A stretch of DNA of 64,000 nt, from the NCBI RefSeq assembly GCF_932526225.1, contig NC_064040.1, positions 8,219,181-8,283,180 of the forward strand, in the 5' to 3' direction. Under the pieces are notes generated by a model that was given only the letters and a program-made list of their open reading frames with translations, did not search any database and was not told where the DNA came from. This document shows, piece after piece, positions 33,951-47,700 of this stretch. Position 1 is the stretch's first letter. The number at the start of each line of letters is the position of its first letter. Source of the DNA: Nematostella vectensis (lineage: Eukaryota > Cnidaria > Anthozoa > Actiniaria > Edwardsiidae). A program made the translations under genes and the position numbers.

Positions 33951-35687
33951 TACAGTTCAGCATTGTCCAACTCAACGGTACAATATGAACAAAATAGACT
34001 AGAAGTTCTCATGGAGTGCTCGAGCTCATAGATTGGCTGGTCATTCAATTGCAAGGGTTAAATCTATATTCTTTTAGATTTGTGTTGGGCAGTTTGCACA
34101 TTTTCCATAAGCCAGATTTATGTAAGACCCCATTTTCTTTGCAGCCACTGTCTTGGCTGATCATTAACCCTTTGTTTCAAGGTTTCTCTGTTTGTTTTAT
34201 AAGAGAAGTAGAACAAAAACAAATTGTTTGTAGTCTTTATTTTATTAAACAAAAGAAATTATTTTATTAAAGGCATTGTATGTCAAGAAAAGGAAAGGTG
34301 AAGTCTGATAACCATAACAAACAATCTGATTAGCTGTGGAGGGGATGTGCAGTCATAGATATTATGGAAAGTAAGTATATTTAAAAAAAGACTGCTTTTC
34401 GGTGGTTGAGTGGGAGGGGCACAACCCGTGTGTCCACCCCGAGCTGCATGCCTGTACATACACAGTAAGCTATTTGGGTCTAAGTGGTGGCCATGATAAT
34501 AGCTACTGAAAAGATTACTGCTCATGTATTAACATATAGTGAACTATACAGAATTTATGATTTCCTGCTTCTCCCTAACAATAGCTTCTGCATGTAAGTA
34601 CACTGCAGTATTCACTGAAGCCCACTGATTTCTAAAGAATCTCTGTGTCTCCTCTGTGGCTGTGATGTAGCAATCAACTTTTGTTTTATTTCTTGGGCAA
34701 TAATTTGAAATCATAGTTAAAGTTCTGGACTGGACATTGCTGTGGAAAAATAGACTCAAAATATAAAATACTGCAAACCCAGTATCAAAAAAAAAAAATA
34801 TGTCTGATATAGAAGTGCCGAGAAGCGGGGCAGTGAAATGACATTATTCGGATTGATTTTTACATTTCCCTTTCTACACAAGTCTCATCAAATAACACAG
34901 AGATCTACTGAATGCTTATTATTTACCCGTCATTCTAAGAATTTGGTTGGTTTGTCTTCCCTTTATAAAGTTATTTCGCTCAGTTGTATTTATAAACAAA
35001 GCCTTACAGTAAAATCCTCAGGCAATGGGATTTGGGATGTTTGAATATCTTTCGCTTTGCCCTTAGGTGAGGGGCTAGTTTGATTATCCGAGTTCTTTTA
35101 TTATCAAATGACAAACTTCGAAAGCCATGATAAGCAAACCCCGTAAAACATCCGATCATAAGTCGTCATAATTACCAAATAATTCTTTGATATCTCCATC
35201 GTATTCGCGGTATAAATCGAGGCGCTTTCAACCATTATCGGAAACACAAGGCAAGTGCTTCCCTGCTAGCAGAGGCCTCTTTTCTCTGTATTTCGCTGGG
35301 CTGGAGTTCGCGAGGAAAAGCTCGCTCGCTGCGCTCGCTCGAGTAACAAGGGGTAGCCAAAGGTTTTGTGTGCTTACTTAACTTTCGCATCACCTTAATT
35401 TTCGCTTTACCATTGGCCCTAAAAGCAATAAGAGTAACGGTCCTGTATGTATTCGGATGAGGAGCGTGTAAGGGTTGGATTTTTTTCAACAACACATTTA
35501 AATACAAAATGTGTTCATATTTCGCCGCGCTTGCCAAGCATCATACAAATTCCACCTTAACCAGGGTTTATTCCGAACGCAGTAATGCATTGGTAAGATT
35601 AGAAAACTTCAATTGCGGTGTCCCAATATCCCAACCCTTCGTAATGAACCTTAGAAGAATTGACGGGAGACTCCTGTCCATTTACAG

Positions 35688-35815
35688 GCCCGTACCCAGG
35701 ATTTTTATGTTTTTTTTTTTTTTTTTTTTTTTTTTGGGAAGGGGGTGCTACATCCGAAAAAGTGGAGCTTATTTTCCGAGGGGAGGGGGGGGGGGGAGTA
35801 AGTGGGTGAGTTTTC
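35688..35815. repeat. Dispersed GGCCCGTACCCAGGATTT repeat, copy 1
   Basis: The word GGCCCGTACCCAGGATTT, followed by a G-rich tract and a later AAAAAGTGG word, recurs at 46851-46945. Here it is interrupted by a run of about 27 T. It is non-coding; the same start and order in both copies indicate a dispersed element end. Confidence 0.6.
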
Positions 35816-36617
35816 TGATAAAAATCTGATCACCAGGAAAGAACAAAAGGGATTTGGGGCGTTTATACTGGGATTTCGCTGCTAAAAAGTTGGACTTACA
35901 CGTTTATGACATACCAGGGTGATCTAGAATGCCTCTTTTTTATCTCTTCGCTTATTCCTCATAGTGTTGTCTACAAGAGCACGTCTATTGCGGGCCATTT
36001 GTGTTCTCTGGGCGGGGTGGGGGGGGGATGCGTTCGTGCACCCCGCCTTGGGTACGGTCACTTCTGCCAAAATCTATTGGATTCACCACGGGCTATAGGA
36101 TAGTTTCGAGAAATGATGTGCGCTTTGTAACCGACGTTAGCCTGTTAAATGAGTAACTCGGCCCCCAGCGGGCAAAAATACCTTATAGCCTTCTTATAAA
36201 ATTTATGTGGCTTAAGGCAAATGCTGTCACTCCTTTATGATTATTTTTAGGGGGGTGGCACTCTTCTAAAATTTAAATCTTCTGCGCTTCTATATACTTA
36301 GGACTGTTAGTGCTTTGGGTTCTGCTCTTATCTAATGAAACAAAAATAAACGACGGAACTCTCATAGTTGTTTTGTTGGTGTCAGTCAAAAATGTGTTTA
36401 CCGCCGTCAATTGGCTAATTACTTTGGTACGGCAGTAAGAGCGCACTACTACCCATAATACACCGCGAAACAAGACTCACGATCGTACCTGACATGCTTG
36501 AGCTACCTGTGCTCCTCCGCTTATACTAGGCCATCTCAAACCCGTGTTGTAATGATGGCGATTTATAATGCTTTCTGCAAAGTTTACAGAAAAGACTGTA
36601 TTTAGCCAATAGCTGAG

Positions 36618-39600
36618 ATGCAGCAGGAAGAACCGTCAGTGGCCGTCATCGGAGCAGGATTAATGGGAACTTGCATAGCAGGTAAGCTTACAAATATTAA
36701 TATAATATTAATATATAAAATTATAATATAGAACCATTTTGTGAAAGGGGCAAGCTTTAGGTGACCCTTGGCAGAGAGGATGATGACATTTCCTTAACCC
36801 CCCTGTACAAGAGGAGAGGGCCGAGGGCCCGGGGGGATATGAAATTGTTGTACTCGCGGAATAGAGATCGCTATGTACAGTTACAGCTACAACTGTAGTC
36901 TCTTATGTGAACACTGGACTTCTTTTCACTTTCAAGTAGTGAAATTTTTTCCAACTATCTCTTGTGTTTTGGAACTTTGCTTTGGTTTTCTCTACACTCT
37001 ATGTTTCATTTTAATTTCTCCCTCTTCCCATAGATTTTAAAGCTGTTTTCCTCTCATCACTCAGATTTTCAAGCTGTTCCCCCCTTATCCCTTAGATTTG
37101 GAGGCTGTTTTCATCCCTTCCATTAGATTCTAAGTGTTTATATCCATCCCTCTGATTTTCTTATCCTTTAGTCAACCACACTGACCTTTTCATTTTCAAT
37201 GGGAATTCACCCATTAACTTTAAACCCTATGTTTATTTATGTGTATCTAGGGGAACTGGCATATCATGGAGCCAGAGTCAATTTATATGACAGAAGTGCC
37301 CAGGCCATGGAAAAATCAAAGGAAATGCTGATCCAGCAAAAGGAGCAATTGAAGAGGGAAGAAGTCATGGCCACCTCAGATTTTATTGTAAGTACATTAA
37401 TACAAGCAAAAATACAATAGTATTTTGAAGAACCAGGCGTGAATAAATCATTTATAGATAAAAAGACTTAAAAGAAGGTCTCCACATCGATCCACAGATA
37501 AAAAATAAGGTTTTTCTTAAGGACTTTTGTGCATGTTTGTTTGTATTAGGTGAATGAAAGACCATTGTGTGCCGACTACATGAAGTAAATTAAAACTCAC
37601 ATAAATATTGCTTTCAACAAAAGCCACATCTTGCAACGGTAGTAAAAGGGTTGTTCAAGTGCATAACTCAGTGTGCTTTAGTTATTCCACCATCTTCTCG
37701 GCCAAACCGGCTGCCTAAAATGTGTCTGTAAATATCACTCATGTGAACATGGATTTCGTGGTGAAATACACGTTTGGTTGTCAAATGAATATGGATTTTT
37801 TGGGTGATGTTTACCTGAAACAAGATTTATATTGTCAGAGTCATCTAGTCATGTGTCGGGACTGCAAATGTTTAGAGTGTGATGGAAGGTCAACAGTTTG
37901 GTTGTTCTGAGCAAGGCTGTGCTATGTTAATGTTGTATTCCTTTTAGTAGCAATTAAAAGTTGTGTATTTGTTTTGGACGGTTTATGGGTTTACCGCCGG
38001 GCAAAACCCATAATTATGCTTTAAGAGTTGCAAGTGATTTCTTCTGCTCTCCCTTTGCTGGGCTTCTGGAATTACGCGGAGAAAAACTCAAAATTACGCT
38101 AGATTCTTTGCTAAATTACACGCTAAATTACGCGGAAAATCAATCATTACGCACTAAATTACGCTGGATTTTGCAATACATTTTTCTTTAAAAATCAAAA
38201 TTTTGCGGGATTCTTTACTAAATTACGTGCTAAATTACATGGAATATCAACTGTTATGCCCAAACTACATTTTGTACCGAAGAAAAGCACGAAATAACTT
38301 GAAAGGGTTAATTTTTTAACCAAAATATCTTAGGCGAGTTTTCATTGGCTCCTTGCCACCAGCCAATTAAAAAAGATATTTTTTTATTAGTCCTAGGCCT
38401 TCGCGGTTTAGCAAAGAATGCCTAGTCATTTTATTTGTTTTCGAAATTCAGTTCGAAATATCGAACTCTTACGAAGAATATCTTTTTTTTACGAGAAATA
38501 GAGGTAAGAACCCTAAAAGAACACATCAGCTGTGCACTTAAATGTTTTGTCTTTCAAAATTTAGCCAAATTACGCAGGATTACGCGGAAATTTGTGGATT
38601 ATGCTGATTACGTGGAGAAAGCCAAATTACGCGCTTCCGCACAAGTGCATAATTCCAGAAGCCCTGCCTTTGTCCATTACCACAATTCCTTGAGGTCGAT
38701 TTCGTGGACTCCTCGGTATGGTTTCGGGTCTCGGGATCACTTGGGGTAATTTTGGGGATCATTTCGGGTCCTGGGATCGTTTCGGGTCCTGTACAAGCTA
38801 CCCTCAGAAATGAGACAGACATGTGCATACCTGTCAACTCTCCTGCATTAGGCGGGAGTCTCAAGATTTTGGACCTCTTCTCCCGTTGTCTCTTGTGGAG
38901 CACCAAATTTCTCCTAGCAATGTTTATCACTTTCGAAAAAATGTTCTATACCGCAAACACCTGCAAAGGTATACCCACCCACCCCCATCCCCAAAAAATG
39001 AATATACCCCACCCCTCCCCCAAAAAATTTCATAAGCCTACTATATATATATACTATTTCTAAAGGACTGGGTGCAGGTACCTTATATGTTACTCAATAC
39101 TCCTCATATAATTGTTTTCTCTCATAGGGGACTGTTGCATTTTGTGAGAGCTTGGAAGAAGCAGTTGTGAATTCAGGACTAATTTTTGAAGCAACAATTG
39201 AAAATCTTGAAGTGAAGAAGTCTGTTTTTAAATGTAAGCATTTATTTCCAGGAAAATAGTTTAGACATTATCACAAATATGAGTACGCAAGTCTACAGTG
39301 AATCAGAAACAGCTGCTTGAAACAATTACAACCAGCATCACAGTATTTCCAGTATCCAAGGAAATTTGAATGTACCTATGATGTATTTGAAATGTTTGCA
39401 GGTACGGTCAACTCCTGCCACCTGACAACTGACAACAGTCAGTTTTTTTTACAGAAAACTATAACAATAACAGAAACCATTGAAATACTGAAAGCAACTT
39501 CTACTGTTAACGTCAGGCTCAGAACATTAGCCAAGTTGGACATATAATGTACGAAAGATTCTCTAAATTTTGGTTTTTCAGTTATGTATGCAAACTGCTG

Positions 39601-42184
39601 ATGACCCAATTCATATCATTCTGTTACAGTAATTCAGAGTTTTCTTCATTATGCCATACTGACTACCTAGGAAGTAATGCTACCCCCCAATGCCGCAGCT
39701 ACTTTTTGCATAAATCATTCATGACTTTAATGTAGTGATGCTTATTATTTCTGTCTGTCATCTTCTTATTTTTGCATATTTGCAGCTATTTCTCAGTTCT
39801 GTCGTACCAATGCAGTTATAGCAACAAACACTCTTGCGCTAGATACCAGTGTTGTTGCTGAACATGTCACAAATCCAGAGGTATGGATAGCATGGGTAGT
39901 TTTCTGAAGGATTATTTTCAGGGGGTTTTTGAGTGGCATATATGTAGGCAGATCTCTTCCCCTATTATCAGAGATATGAAGAAATATAAGGAAATTCAGA
40001 AAAAACAATAAATACAACTCCTCCCCCCTTTTCTTGAAATACTTCCTCCTTCCCCCATTTGTTGGGACTCCAGGATCTTCCCCTGATAAACAAGGCAACA
40101 TTCAATTAATTTTTTTGTGTGTGTAAGTGAAAGACCCAGGAGAAGTTGGGCCCCCCCACCTATTTTCCTAACAGGAAGTAGTATTTTCACAGCCCCCTTG
40201 CCTGCCTCGTTCTCTATTTGGTCCTGCAATCATGCCAATCATGTCAATAATAGAAAGAAGAAAAAATAACGCAGCTCCTTATGATATAAAACAAATCTAT
40301 CTCTATAGGTATCTTACTCTTATTATTTACAGACCTGGAGATGTCTGCTTCAGGAAGTTGTAGTTGTTGTGTGGGAAATGATCGGCGTTTTACACACCAA
40401 TGCACAAAAACATGTCATGTGTATCGTTTGACCTTCCAGCGTTGTCTTGGGATAAGGTTTCTGTACCCTGTGTACAGTATACCAGAAGTAGAGATTACAT
40501 TAGGCAGTCAAACATCTCCAGAAACCATACAGAAAGGTGTGTTGCATTTACTTCTTCACCTCGATTTTCATTCATGCACTCCCTCTCAAATCCAAGCCCA
40601 AAAATCGTGCCCCCCCTAGACCGGACGTCCAAAAATTTGAAACTCCCCCTCCCACCACCTCCGCATTTTTATATCCAATAATTATATTTCTTTAAAACCA
40701 CAGAGACTTGATATACATACTGAGTGTAACTGAATATAATCTTTACTAAAATGTAGATCAGCTAGCATGGCAATTTTGTCCTATTTAATTTAAGTATGAA
40801 TCTTCACTTCGCTAGTTTAAGAGTGGCACAGAGATAAACAACAAATTCCAGTGTCGCTAGAAAACGACTACGTTGTCGACGATGTTAACTAAGACATTTG
40901 AGTGTAGGTTTCGCAACATTTTAAAGTATTGTTTTGTTCAACTGATTAGAACGGGCAACTTTGTCTGTCAACCATGAGAGGGATTCTCAAAATTTATATA
41001 AAGACAAGATTGGTACCTGAACAATTTGGAACTAGATATACAACAGTACGAAACATTGTGAACTTTATAAATGTTTTTTTTTATTTGAACAATGACTCTC
41101 TTGTTCAGTGTTATATTAAATTTGGCACCCCAAAAAATGTGACCCCCCCCCCCATAAATATTAGCCGGCACTCCCCACCCAGTAATATATGACTGCTCCC
41201 TTATATTCTTATTGATGAAACAGTGTAACTTGATAGAGGGGGTTATAAATAAAAAAATAAAAAAATGTGAGGGTGGAAACTTCATTCTCCTATTTGTGTA
41301 TACCATTTCTTTGACCCATGTCTCGAAAATTCTTTTTTGTCTTACTAGTTCAGCAGTTTCTTGAAGGCAAGCAAAAAACATTGTTCTTTCGGTCTGGCAA
41401 AAAGCCACTGGTGCTCAGTCACAGTCAAGTAGAGGACAGGAAAAAAGGTAAGGACTGCTTTTTGGACCTAGTATATGTAGTTGGACATGCAATTTGTGCT
41501 GTAGTTTTATCATAAGAAATTGCCCAAAAAAGTCCTTAAAAAGTAACTCTATAATTCTACATTGTTTTCCAAGCCCAGAGACAGCAGACAAGAAACTGGA
41601 TCCAAGAGGGGCGTAGCACCCACGACGTGGTTCCCAACCTTGGCCATGGTGTGGCGTCTAGGCATGCACAGGCATCTCCCATAGCCATGTCATCTGGCAA
41701 GACCAGTCAATCTACAGATGCAGGTATATATGGCTCAGCCAGTTCATATGGGCCATCCCTTTGCTTGCTCACATGCTTTTTGTGTCTGTTTGCTTGCTTG
41801 CTCGATTTTTTTTATGGCTCTCTCTCTTTCTGCATTACAAACGGGTTAGGTTTTCTGCTATGGGTCTTTTTTATCAAACAAAGTTTTTGTGGAAGAAATA
41901 AGATGTGGTCACATCTCAATTCATCAATCTTCGACATCTTTAATCTACCCCCTGGCAGCAAATATTATTTATGTCATTAGTTCCTTGTGCCTTTTACAGA
42001 AGAGGAATGCAGCAAGGAGAGTGAGTGTGTGGTGTGTATGGATAACAGACGAGACACCGTCTTGTGCCCGTGCCATCACCTGTGTGTATGTGGACAGTGT
42101 GCCGCCGCCCTCCAATTGAACGAGGAACCTTGCCCCATCTGCAGACAAGCCGTAGCCTCTGTTATTCATGTCTATCAACCATAA
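36618..42184 (+). CDS. 3-hydroxyacyl-CoA-dehydrogenase-like NAD-binding domain fused to a C-terminal RING finger, complete, eight exons
   Basis: Exons: 36618-36681, 37251-37387, 39128-39233, 39786-39880, 40440-40536, 41349-41447, 41574-41723, 42000-42184; all GT-AG, all in frame, 310 residues. Residues 7-195 follow the Rossmann domain of 3-hydroxyacyl-CoA dehydrogenases: GAGLMG at 12-17, the NAD-selecting Asp35 in NLYDRS, and ATNT at 115-118. The catalytic set is altered. Aligned by eye to human HADH, Ser137 becomes Leu119, His158 becomes Arg140 (GIRFLYP for GLHFFNP), Glu170 is kept as Glu152, and Asn208 becomes Asp. The helical C-terminal dehydrogenase domain is absent. After a Ser/Thr/Gln-rich linker (200-250) comes a C3HC4 RING: C259, C262, C272/C274, H276, C280, C283, C294, C297. 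The RING resembles those of IAP-type ligases. I infer an NAD(H)-binding, non-oxidising E3 ligase. The NAD fold and RING are clear; the function is not known. Confidence 0.87.
38050..38665. mobile_element. CAGGGCTT-ended element, copy 2 (intron 2 of the NAD-binding/RING gene)
   Basis: This is the inverted counterpart of 20165-20771: it starts TGGGCTTCTGGAATTACGCG and ends TTCCAGAAGCCCTG. The two copies share most of their length with scattered substitutions. CCTTTG occurs just outside each end and may be part of a target duplication. It is non-coding. Confidence 0.75.
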
Positions 42185-44720
42185 GAAAGCCATGTCGAGA
42201 AACATGTGAGTGAACAACATATTAATGCTACAAAGAGAAAAATCATTAGCATGTATAAAGGCATTTGTATACCTAGCGGTAGACACAGGGAGCGTACATG
42301 CCCCTCCCAGCAAATCCTGGCGTTGTCACCAGTTCTCCGGTCGATTACGTAACAATATCCGATGATTTTTTAACGGAAAACGCCCAAATGTTTCGGAATT
42401 GTGAAAGAAGTGTTGCTGTTGGAAATTTTTTTGAGGATGCGATTGAAAATTTAGAGCGGATGGCCTGTTTAATATCTCGGATTCTAATAGATAACGGTTT
42501 AGGTTTCCGTCGGACCTCCGGAAGTAAACTTGTGACAATGCGGCTATAACCTTTACGCATTTTGTCTGAACTCTGTTGCCAGTTTGGTCGTTATTAGGAG
42601 GAGAATTACACAAATGATCAATAACAACATAATATTCAAGGTCGTGATTAATGAACACAAGTTGACACTGCATATTAAAACACATCAGACTAAAAATCCA
42701 ATATTTTGCTGCTATCTAAGCCTGCTCTTAGCATGTTCTTAAAATTGGGTGAAATCTCAGCATGGACGTTCTTATAAAAAGGGATAAAAAGTGTGTATTT
42801 CACTTCAAGGGGGTTATCTAATGATAAACGGTGGGTGAGTTGATAATTACATTCATATCCGTAACCTTCATATTCTATTGGGCTTAGCCTTCAAAACGGC
42901 TTTTTATTTTAGAAATAGTGGTTGACATGATTTTTTTAAGTTCTTGTTTCTTTGTTAAAAAAAAAACAAAGCAAGTAAATCTCCTTTTCCAATCGACACC
43001 AACTCTTGTTTATCTCTGGACAAGTAACAGATGGTTTCTACCAAGCTAAGTGATAGCATTTCTAATCTGCAATATGATTTTTTGTGTTGAGGACGTAAAA
43101 CACAAATTCAAAGTTTGCTAAAATTTCATTTGGCATAGGAAAAGCAGCAAATCTTTTAACACACACAAAAAACGACAAATCACTCGACAGCTGCATAACC
43201 AGCACAATGTATCCAGGGGAGAACTCAGGAGTTCTTAAAAGGGCTAAAAAAAGGCTTACATCAGCATCCGATTAGGTAGGTTAATAGCTAATGAATAGAT
43301 AACGATCTCGCATTGCTAGTACTTTTTACTTTAAAAATACACCAGATTTTGGACCTCTTTTCATGGTTTTTATGTTTTTTATCGTGATAGTTCGAAACAT
43401 CTATATGTTGTGCATGGCAGGTGTACCTAGAAACATCGCTTGCGCACGTCATCGTCTTAAAGATGGACAGATGCCATTTTATATATTTTTCATATATTTT
43501 TCTGCTATTTGAGACTCTGAATGTTCTTAAAAAATTGGGGAAATCTTAGGCTGGATGTTCTCATAAAAAGGGTTCTTATGAAAAAAAAAAGACTGTATTT
43601 AAAGACAAGGTGGTAAAGGGTATTTTCGTGAAACGAGATTTGGTCATTTTTCACCCTACGACAAACGTGAAATCGTCCATTTCGACGTCCGTGAAACGTG
43701 ATTTAACAGGCATAAAAAGCCATTTTGCCCGATCCGTAAAACGTGATCCATACCCCCCTTTATCAGCCTGTAAAGAAATCAATTCAAGTCAATGAATTGT
43801 CGGGAACCCTTCACGTGTAACGACCACTTGACGTCCCCTGCGGCTTCTGCAGAAAAGAGAGGTTGACAGATACGACATTTTCGCGTCATATTCTTTTGGT
43901 ACTCTACGGCGGGGAATTATTTATTGTAGCGCACCCCTAGCGGTGCTGTGTTAGTATTTGTGATCTTTCGTGCAGCAATCGTGGTGGCTGGGGCAATTTT
44001 GCACTTTTTTAGTCCTTGACCAATGACGATGAAATGCCCTTTTGTTGAAAGAACAATTACAAAGTCTCTGGTATCCACTGCCGGCATCAATGGAATTCTT
44101 GTGAATAATTTATTGGCAAGGCAAACAATTGAAATTCTGTATTGGCGATTATTGTGCCGCGCTATCGAAGCTGTGATTGGCTAGTTGTTACTATGTAGCT
44201 ATTCGCATCAATTCACTCGGATGAATAGAGAGGCTTGATGGTAATTGACAACCACACTACAAAAAGCAAACATTTAAACATTACTTCGGTTTTGAGCCGC
44301 TTGGCCTACTCTAATGTAACAAGGCGGGTGTGAAGAACCAAACAGAAACAAAACTTCGAATGGTGTTGCAAAAAGAAAGAAATTGAAGTCAAAGTAACCG
44401 GCTCAAGTTCTTACATGCTTCAAAGAGTTTCTAATCCAACCAGACCACTCATTCCAGATAAATCCAAATTAACTACTTTTCGTTTCGCATGGGAGCTTTC
44501 TTGTTTGTCTGACTTTTAGAAAGAATGACAGTGACACAGATGCAATTTTGCGCCAGCCAATCACGGACGTCGGCTAAATGAATTTGGCAAAAGACAGACA
44601 AAGGCGTCGAGACGATTAGTTGTCGCAGTAATCAAGTACTAACATTGCTAGTTTGCTGGTCAGCCAATACGACTGTGCTTTTCAAGATATCTGGTCTAGT
44701 TGCCCGGGGCATTTGGAGTT
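42185..44720. other. Intergenic region between the RING-fusion gene and DMRT
   Basis: No exon recognised. Two related stretches at about 42730-42790 and 43520-43590 share GTTCTTA, AAATTGGGGAAATCT-like and TTCTTATAAAAAGGG words in the same order, indicating a dispersed repeat. The 43610-43790 segment has several GTGAAACG-type words, again repeat-like. The DMRT promoter should lie at the right end; no TATA box was identified. Confidence 0.5.
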
Positions 44721-47700
44721 ATGAGCGAATCTGCGTACATGATACAGGGGAGTTATCCCGAGCGAAAACCCCCTAGAATGCCGAAATGCGCGCGTTGCAG
44801 GAACCACGGAGTCGTCTCCTGGCTCAAAGGCCACAAGCGATACTGCCGATGGAGAGACTGCAACTGTGCCCAGTGCACTTTGATCGCCGAAAGGCAGCGA
44901 GTTATGGCAGCTCAGGTAGCACTACGAAGGCAGCAGACCCAAGAAGAGAGTATGCGAGTACAAGCCGGTCAAATACCTTCGAATTACGTCCCGTCATCGC
45001 CACTGCCTCCAGCGAACTTCACCGAGCTCACACCGCCCAAACCATCGCCAGGTATAAGAACAGTTCACTAAAACACTCTAGCGCCCCCTTTCTCATTTTA
45101 TTACACCACCCACGTTCACTCAATCAATGTTAAATTACTTTGGGCACTCGAGCAAGTTTATAACATGTAGCAAATTAATATGTATTTGTAGTTTCTTTAG
45201 TCTGTCATTTGTGGGCGCGATTGTGTCAACAAAAGTTCTTTTCGAGCGTGTGTGCGCAAATGAATCTTAAATAGAAGAAAGGCCCGGGTCAAGTCGGCTG
45301 ACCTGAATTGTTAAATGAAATACTTCGCCTCTGACGAGTTAAGCATTCCGTGTTACAAACTGGATTGCATATTCATGAGAGAAACATTTTTACGTTACGT
45401 AAGCAATATCTTTACTTCTACAAGTGGGTACTTGAAATTTTGAGAAAGTAACTAAAGAGCAAAGCTTTTGTTATTGTCGATACATGCGCAATAATTCGGT
45501 GGGAAAATTAGCAGATCGCTTTCATATTTGTGATTGAGTACGCTTGGGTGAATGGACCATTCCAGGACTAATTGAGCAACATGTGATTTTCAATTTAGGT
45601 GTTTACTTTGTTGCAGAAATTGAGAATTTAAGTAATCGCAACACCACGGTCAAGGAATCTGATTTTCAAATGAGGATAAAAGACATATCTAGATTATATA
45701 ATCATTGCTTGGAAGAAAAAAACATATTTCTTATCTGAGCGCAGTTAGCTTTTTTTATATAGCCAAGGCTAGACAGCGTTTTCTTTTTTGCATGTGTTTT
45801 TTTAATAACCTTATACTGCATACATAGTATAGTTTCTTACTCTACGTGACATTAAAAAAGATTCTTTACAAAGGAGAATACACACCCTTTGTCTGTGCGA
45901 TTACTTGGAAGCCTTAAACAACAGTGACATTCAGACTTGGTCACCATTAAACCTGCTTCCTATGAATTGTCAAATAATATGAGAGAGTAAAGTAAAGTAA
46001 ACAACCTGTGACAGAAGAGAACAGTGGAGCATCCATTAGCAGAGACTCAGGTACTACACGCGCGGAGGCCGGCTGTAGGCAAAAATATTTCTTTTGTGCG
46101 CGCGATTGTTTAATGGTTGCAACCGGAGTTGTGATGTCTCGTTTAGTGTTTTGGCACATTGTTGTAGAAAGAACCTGTCTCCTAGCAAATGATAGACTTG
46201 TACGACCTGTCTTTGCCACTTTTATGGACTTCCGATGGAATAGATAGACATTTCCACTGTTGCTGACTTCAGCTCTTATATTAAGTTTGAGAGGTTTAGA
46301 ATGATTTAGCATTTTGCTGGCTTGCTTAGTTTAAAGTTTACACCTTTAATTAGCATTCCACTTCACGAAGAATTAGAAAAGGTTCTTAAAGGTAACAATC
46401 TTATTGTGTACTCTCAATTTCAAGAGTGCCATTAAAAAAGCGTTTAATTTTAAGTTCTTAATTGTCGAAGCTTTTTATCATCAATATTAGCTCTTGACTT
46501 TATTAGATTCCGATCTATCTTCCTCATATCACTCTATTGGCAAACATTATAAAGGAGCGTTTGTTTAACTCAGCGCGGACGGAATCATTCTCAATGTGCG
46601 AGTCTTATATCCAAGCAACCCTGTCTCATTTTTCGAGTTATTGCTAAAAGCGTGAGATGATAAACCGATACATATTTTATTTGCTATTGTACCCTAATTT
46701 CCGGAATTTTAGACTATAACGAGATATTGTCATTTATGCACTCGGATGGGAATGTTATAATATTTCCCGTTTTCATCCGAGTGCATAAATGACAATGTCT
46801 CGTTAGAGTCTAACATTCTGGAAATTAGGGTACAATAGCAAATAAAATACGGCCCGTACCCAGGATTTGTCTTGGGGGGTGCGAAATCAAAAAAAGTGGG
46901 CCTAACATTTCCGTGGGGGGAGGCAGTTCTCTGATAAAAATCGAACGTTTTATAACATGAGTGTACACCAAGATATTGTATTCTTTATTTGAGCTATGCG
47001 ACATATATTTCAACAGAGTTTTTAGCTTTCCGATATAATCCTAAGATTACTTTACTGCCGTGCAAGTGAAAGTTGTTAATGCCCACTTACAAAGGTAAAA
47101 CGGAGGGATTACAGTTTTTGTTGTTGTCGTTGTCTTTGGGCCTTCCGATATATGTGCTTAACTGCAAAGCATGCTCTTCTGTACTCAAAACCGTAAAGTT
47201 TCGAAATTACGTTCCATGCAACTAGCTTTCAAATTCCTTTTTTGATAGGCCGATATCCACGTGGGCTTTTTATCGATGTTTTTTTTTTCGTTAGTAGACT
47301 TTTCAAAAAGGCTTATTTCGGATGGGCGTCTTCAAACTCTTTTCGCTCCCTCGTAAAAGTACACATAGTTCTTTCAAGGTAACTGCCCTATATCCCAGTC
47401 TAGTGCTGGGAAAGTACGACCACTTCGTTCTTTGTTTATAAAACTCTACGTGTCTACCCTTCTTAGAGAAATAATCAAGACAGCGGTATAGTACACGTGG
47501 TTGATACATTGTCTGTTTTTCACCTGCCGATCTGTTGGGACGATTCTGCGTGTGTTCATTAGTGTCGGGCAATCAATAAGCGGCCCGAAAAATCGGTGCG
47601 TTAAAATCCGCCTTATAGAAATATGTTCGCCATGCGCTAAAACATCTGAACTGCTTTTGTTTAGTCGAAATGTTATAGGTCAAAAAAGGCTGGGCTTACT

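Larger units (their letters stand above)
32794..36617. other. Divergent intergenic region between TRIM9 and the NAD-binding/RING gene
   Basis: This 3.8-kb region must hold both promoters. I see no convincing exon. It contains a TTTTCGCG-rich repeat (33640-33770), a near-perfect hairpin (33847-33950), a poly-T/G-rich GGCCCGTACCCAGGATTT repeat (35688-35815) and several homopolymer runs. The sequence just 5' of TRIM9 carries CACGTGTC near 32890, an E-box-like word; function is unknown. Confidence 0.5.
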
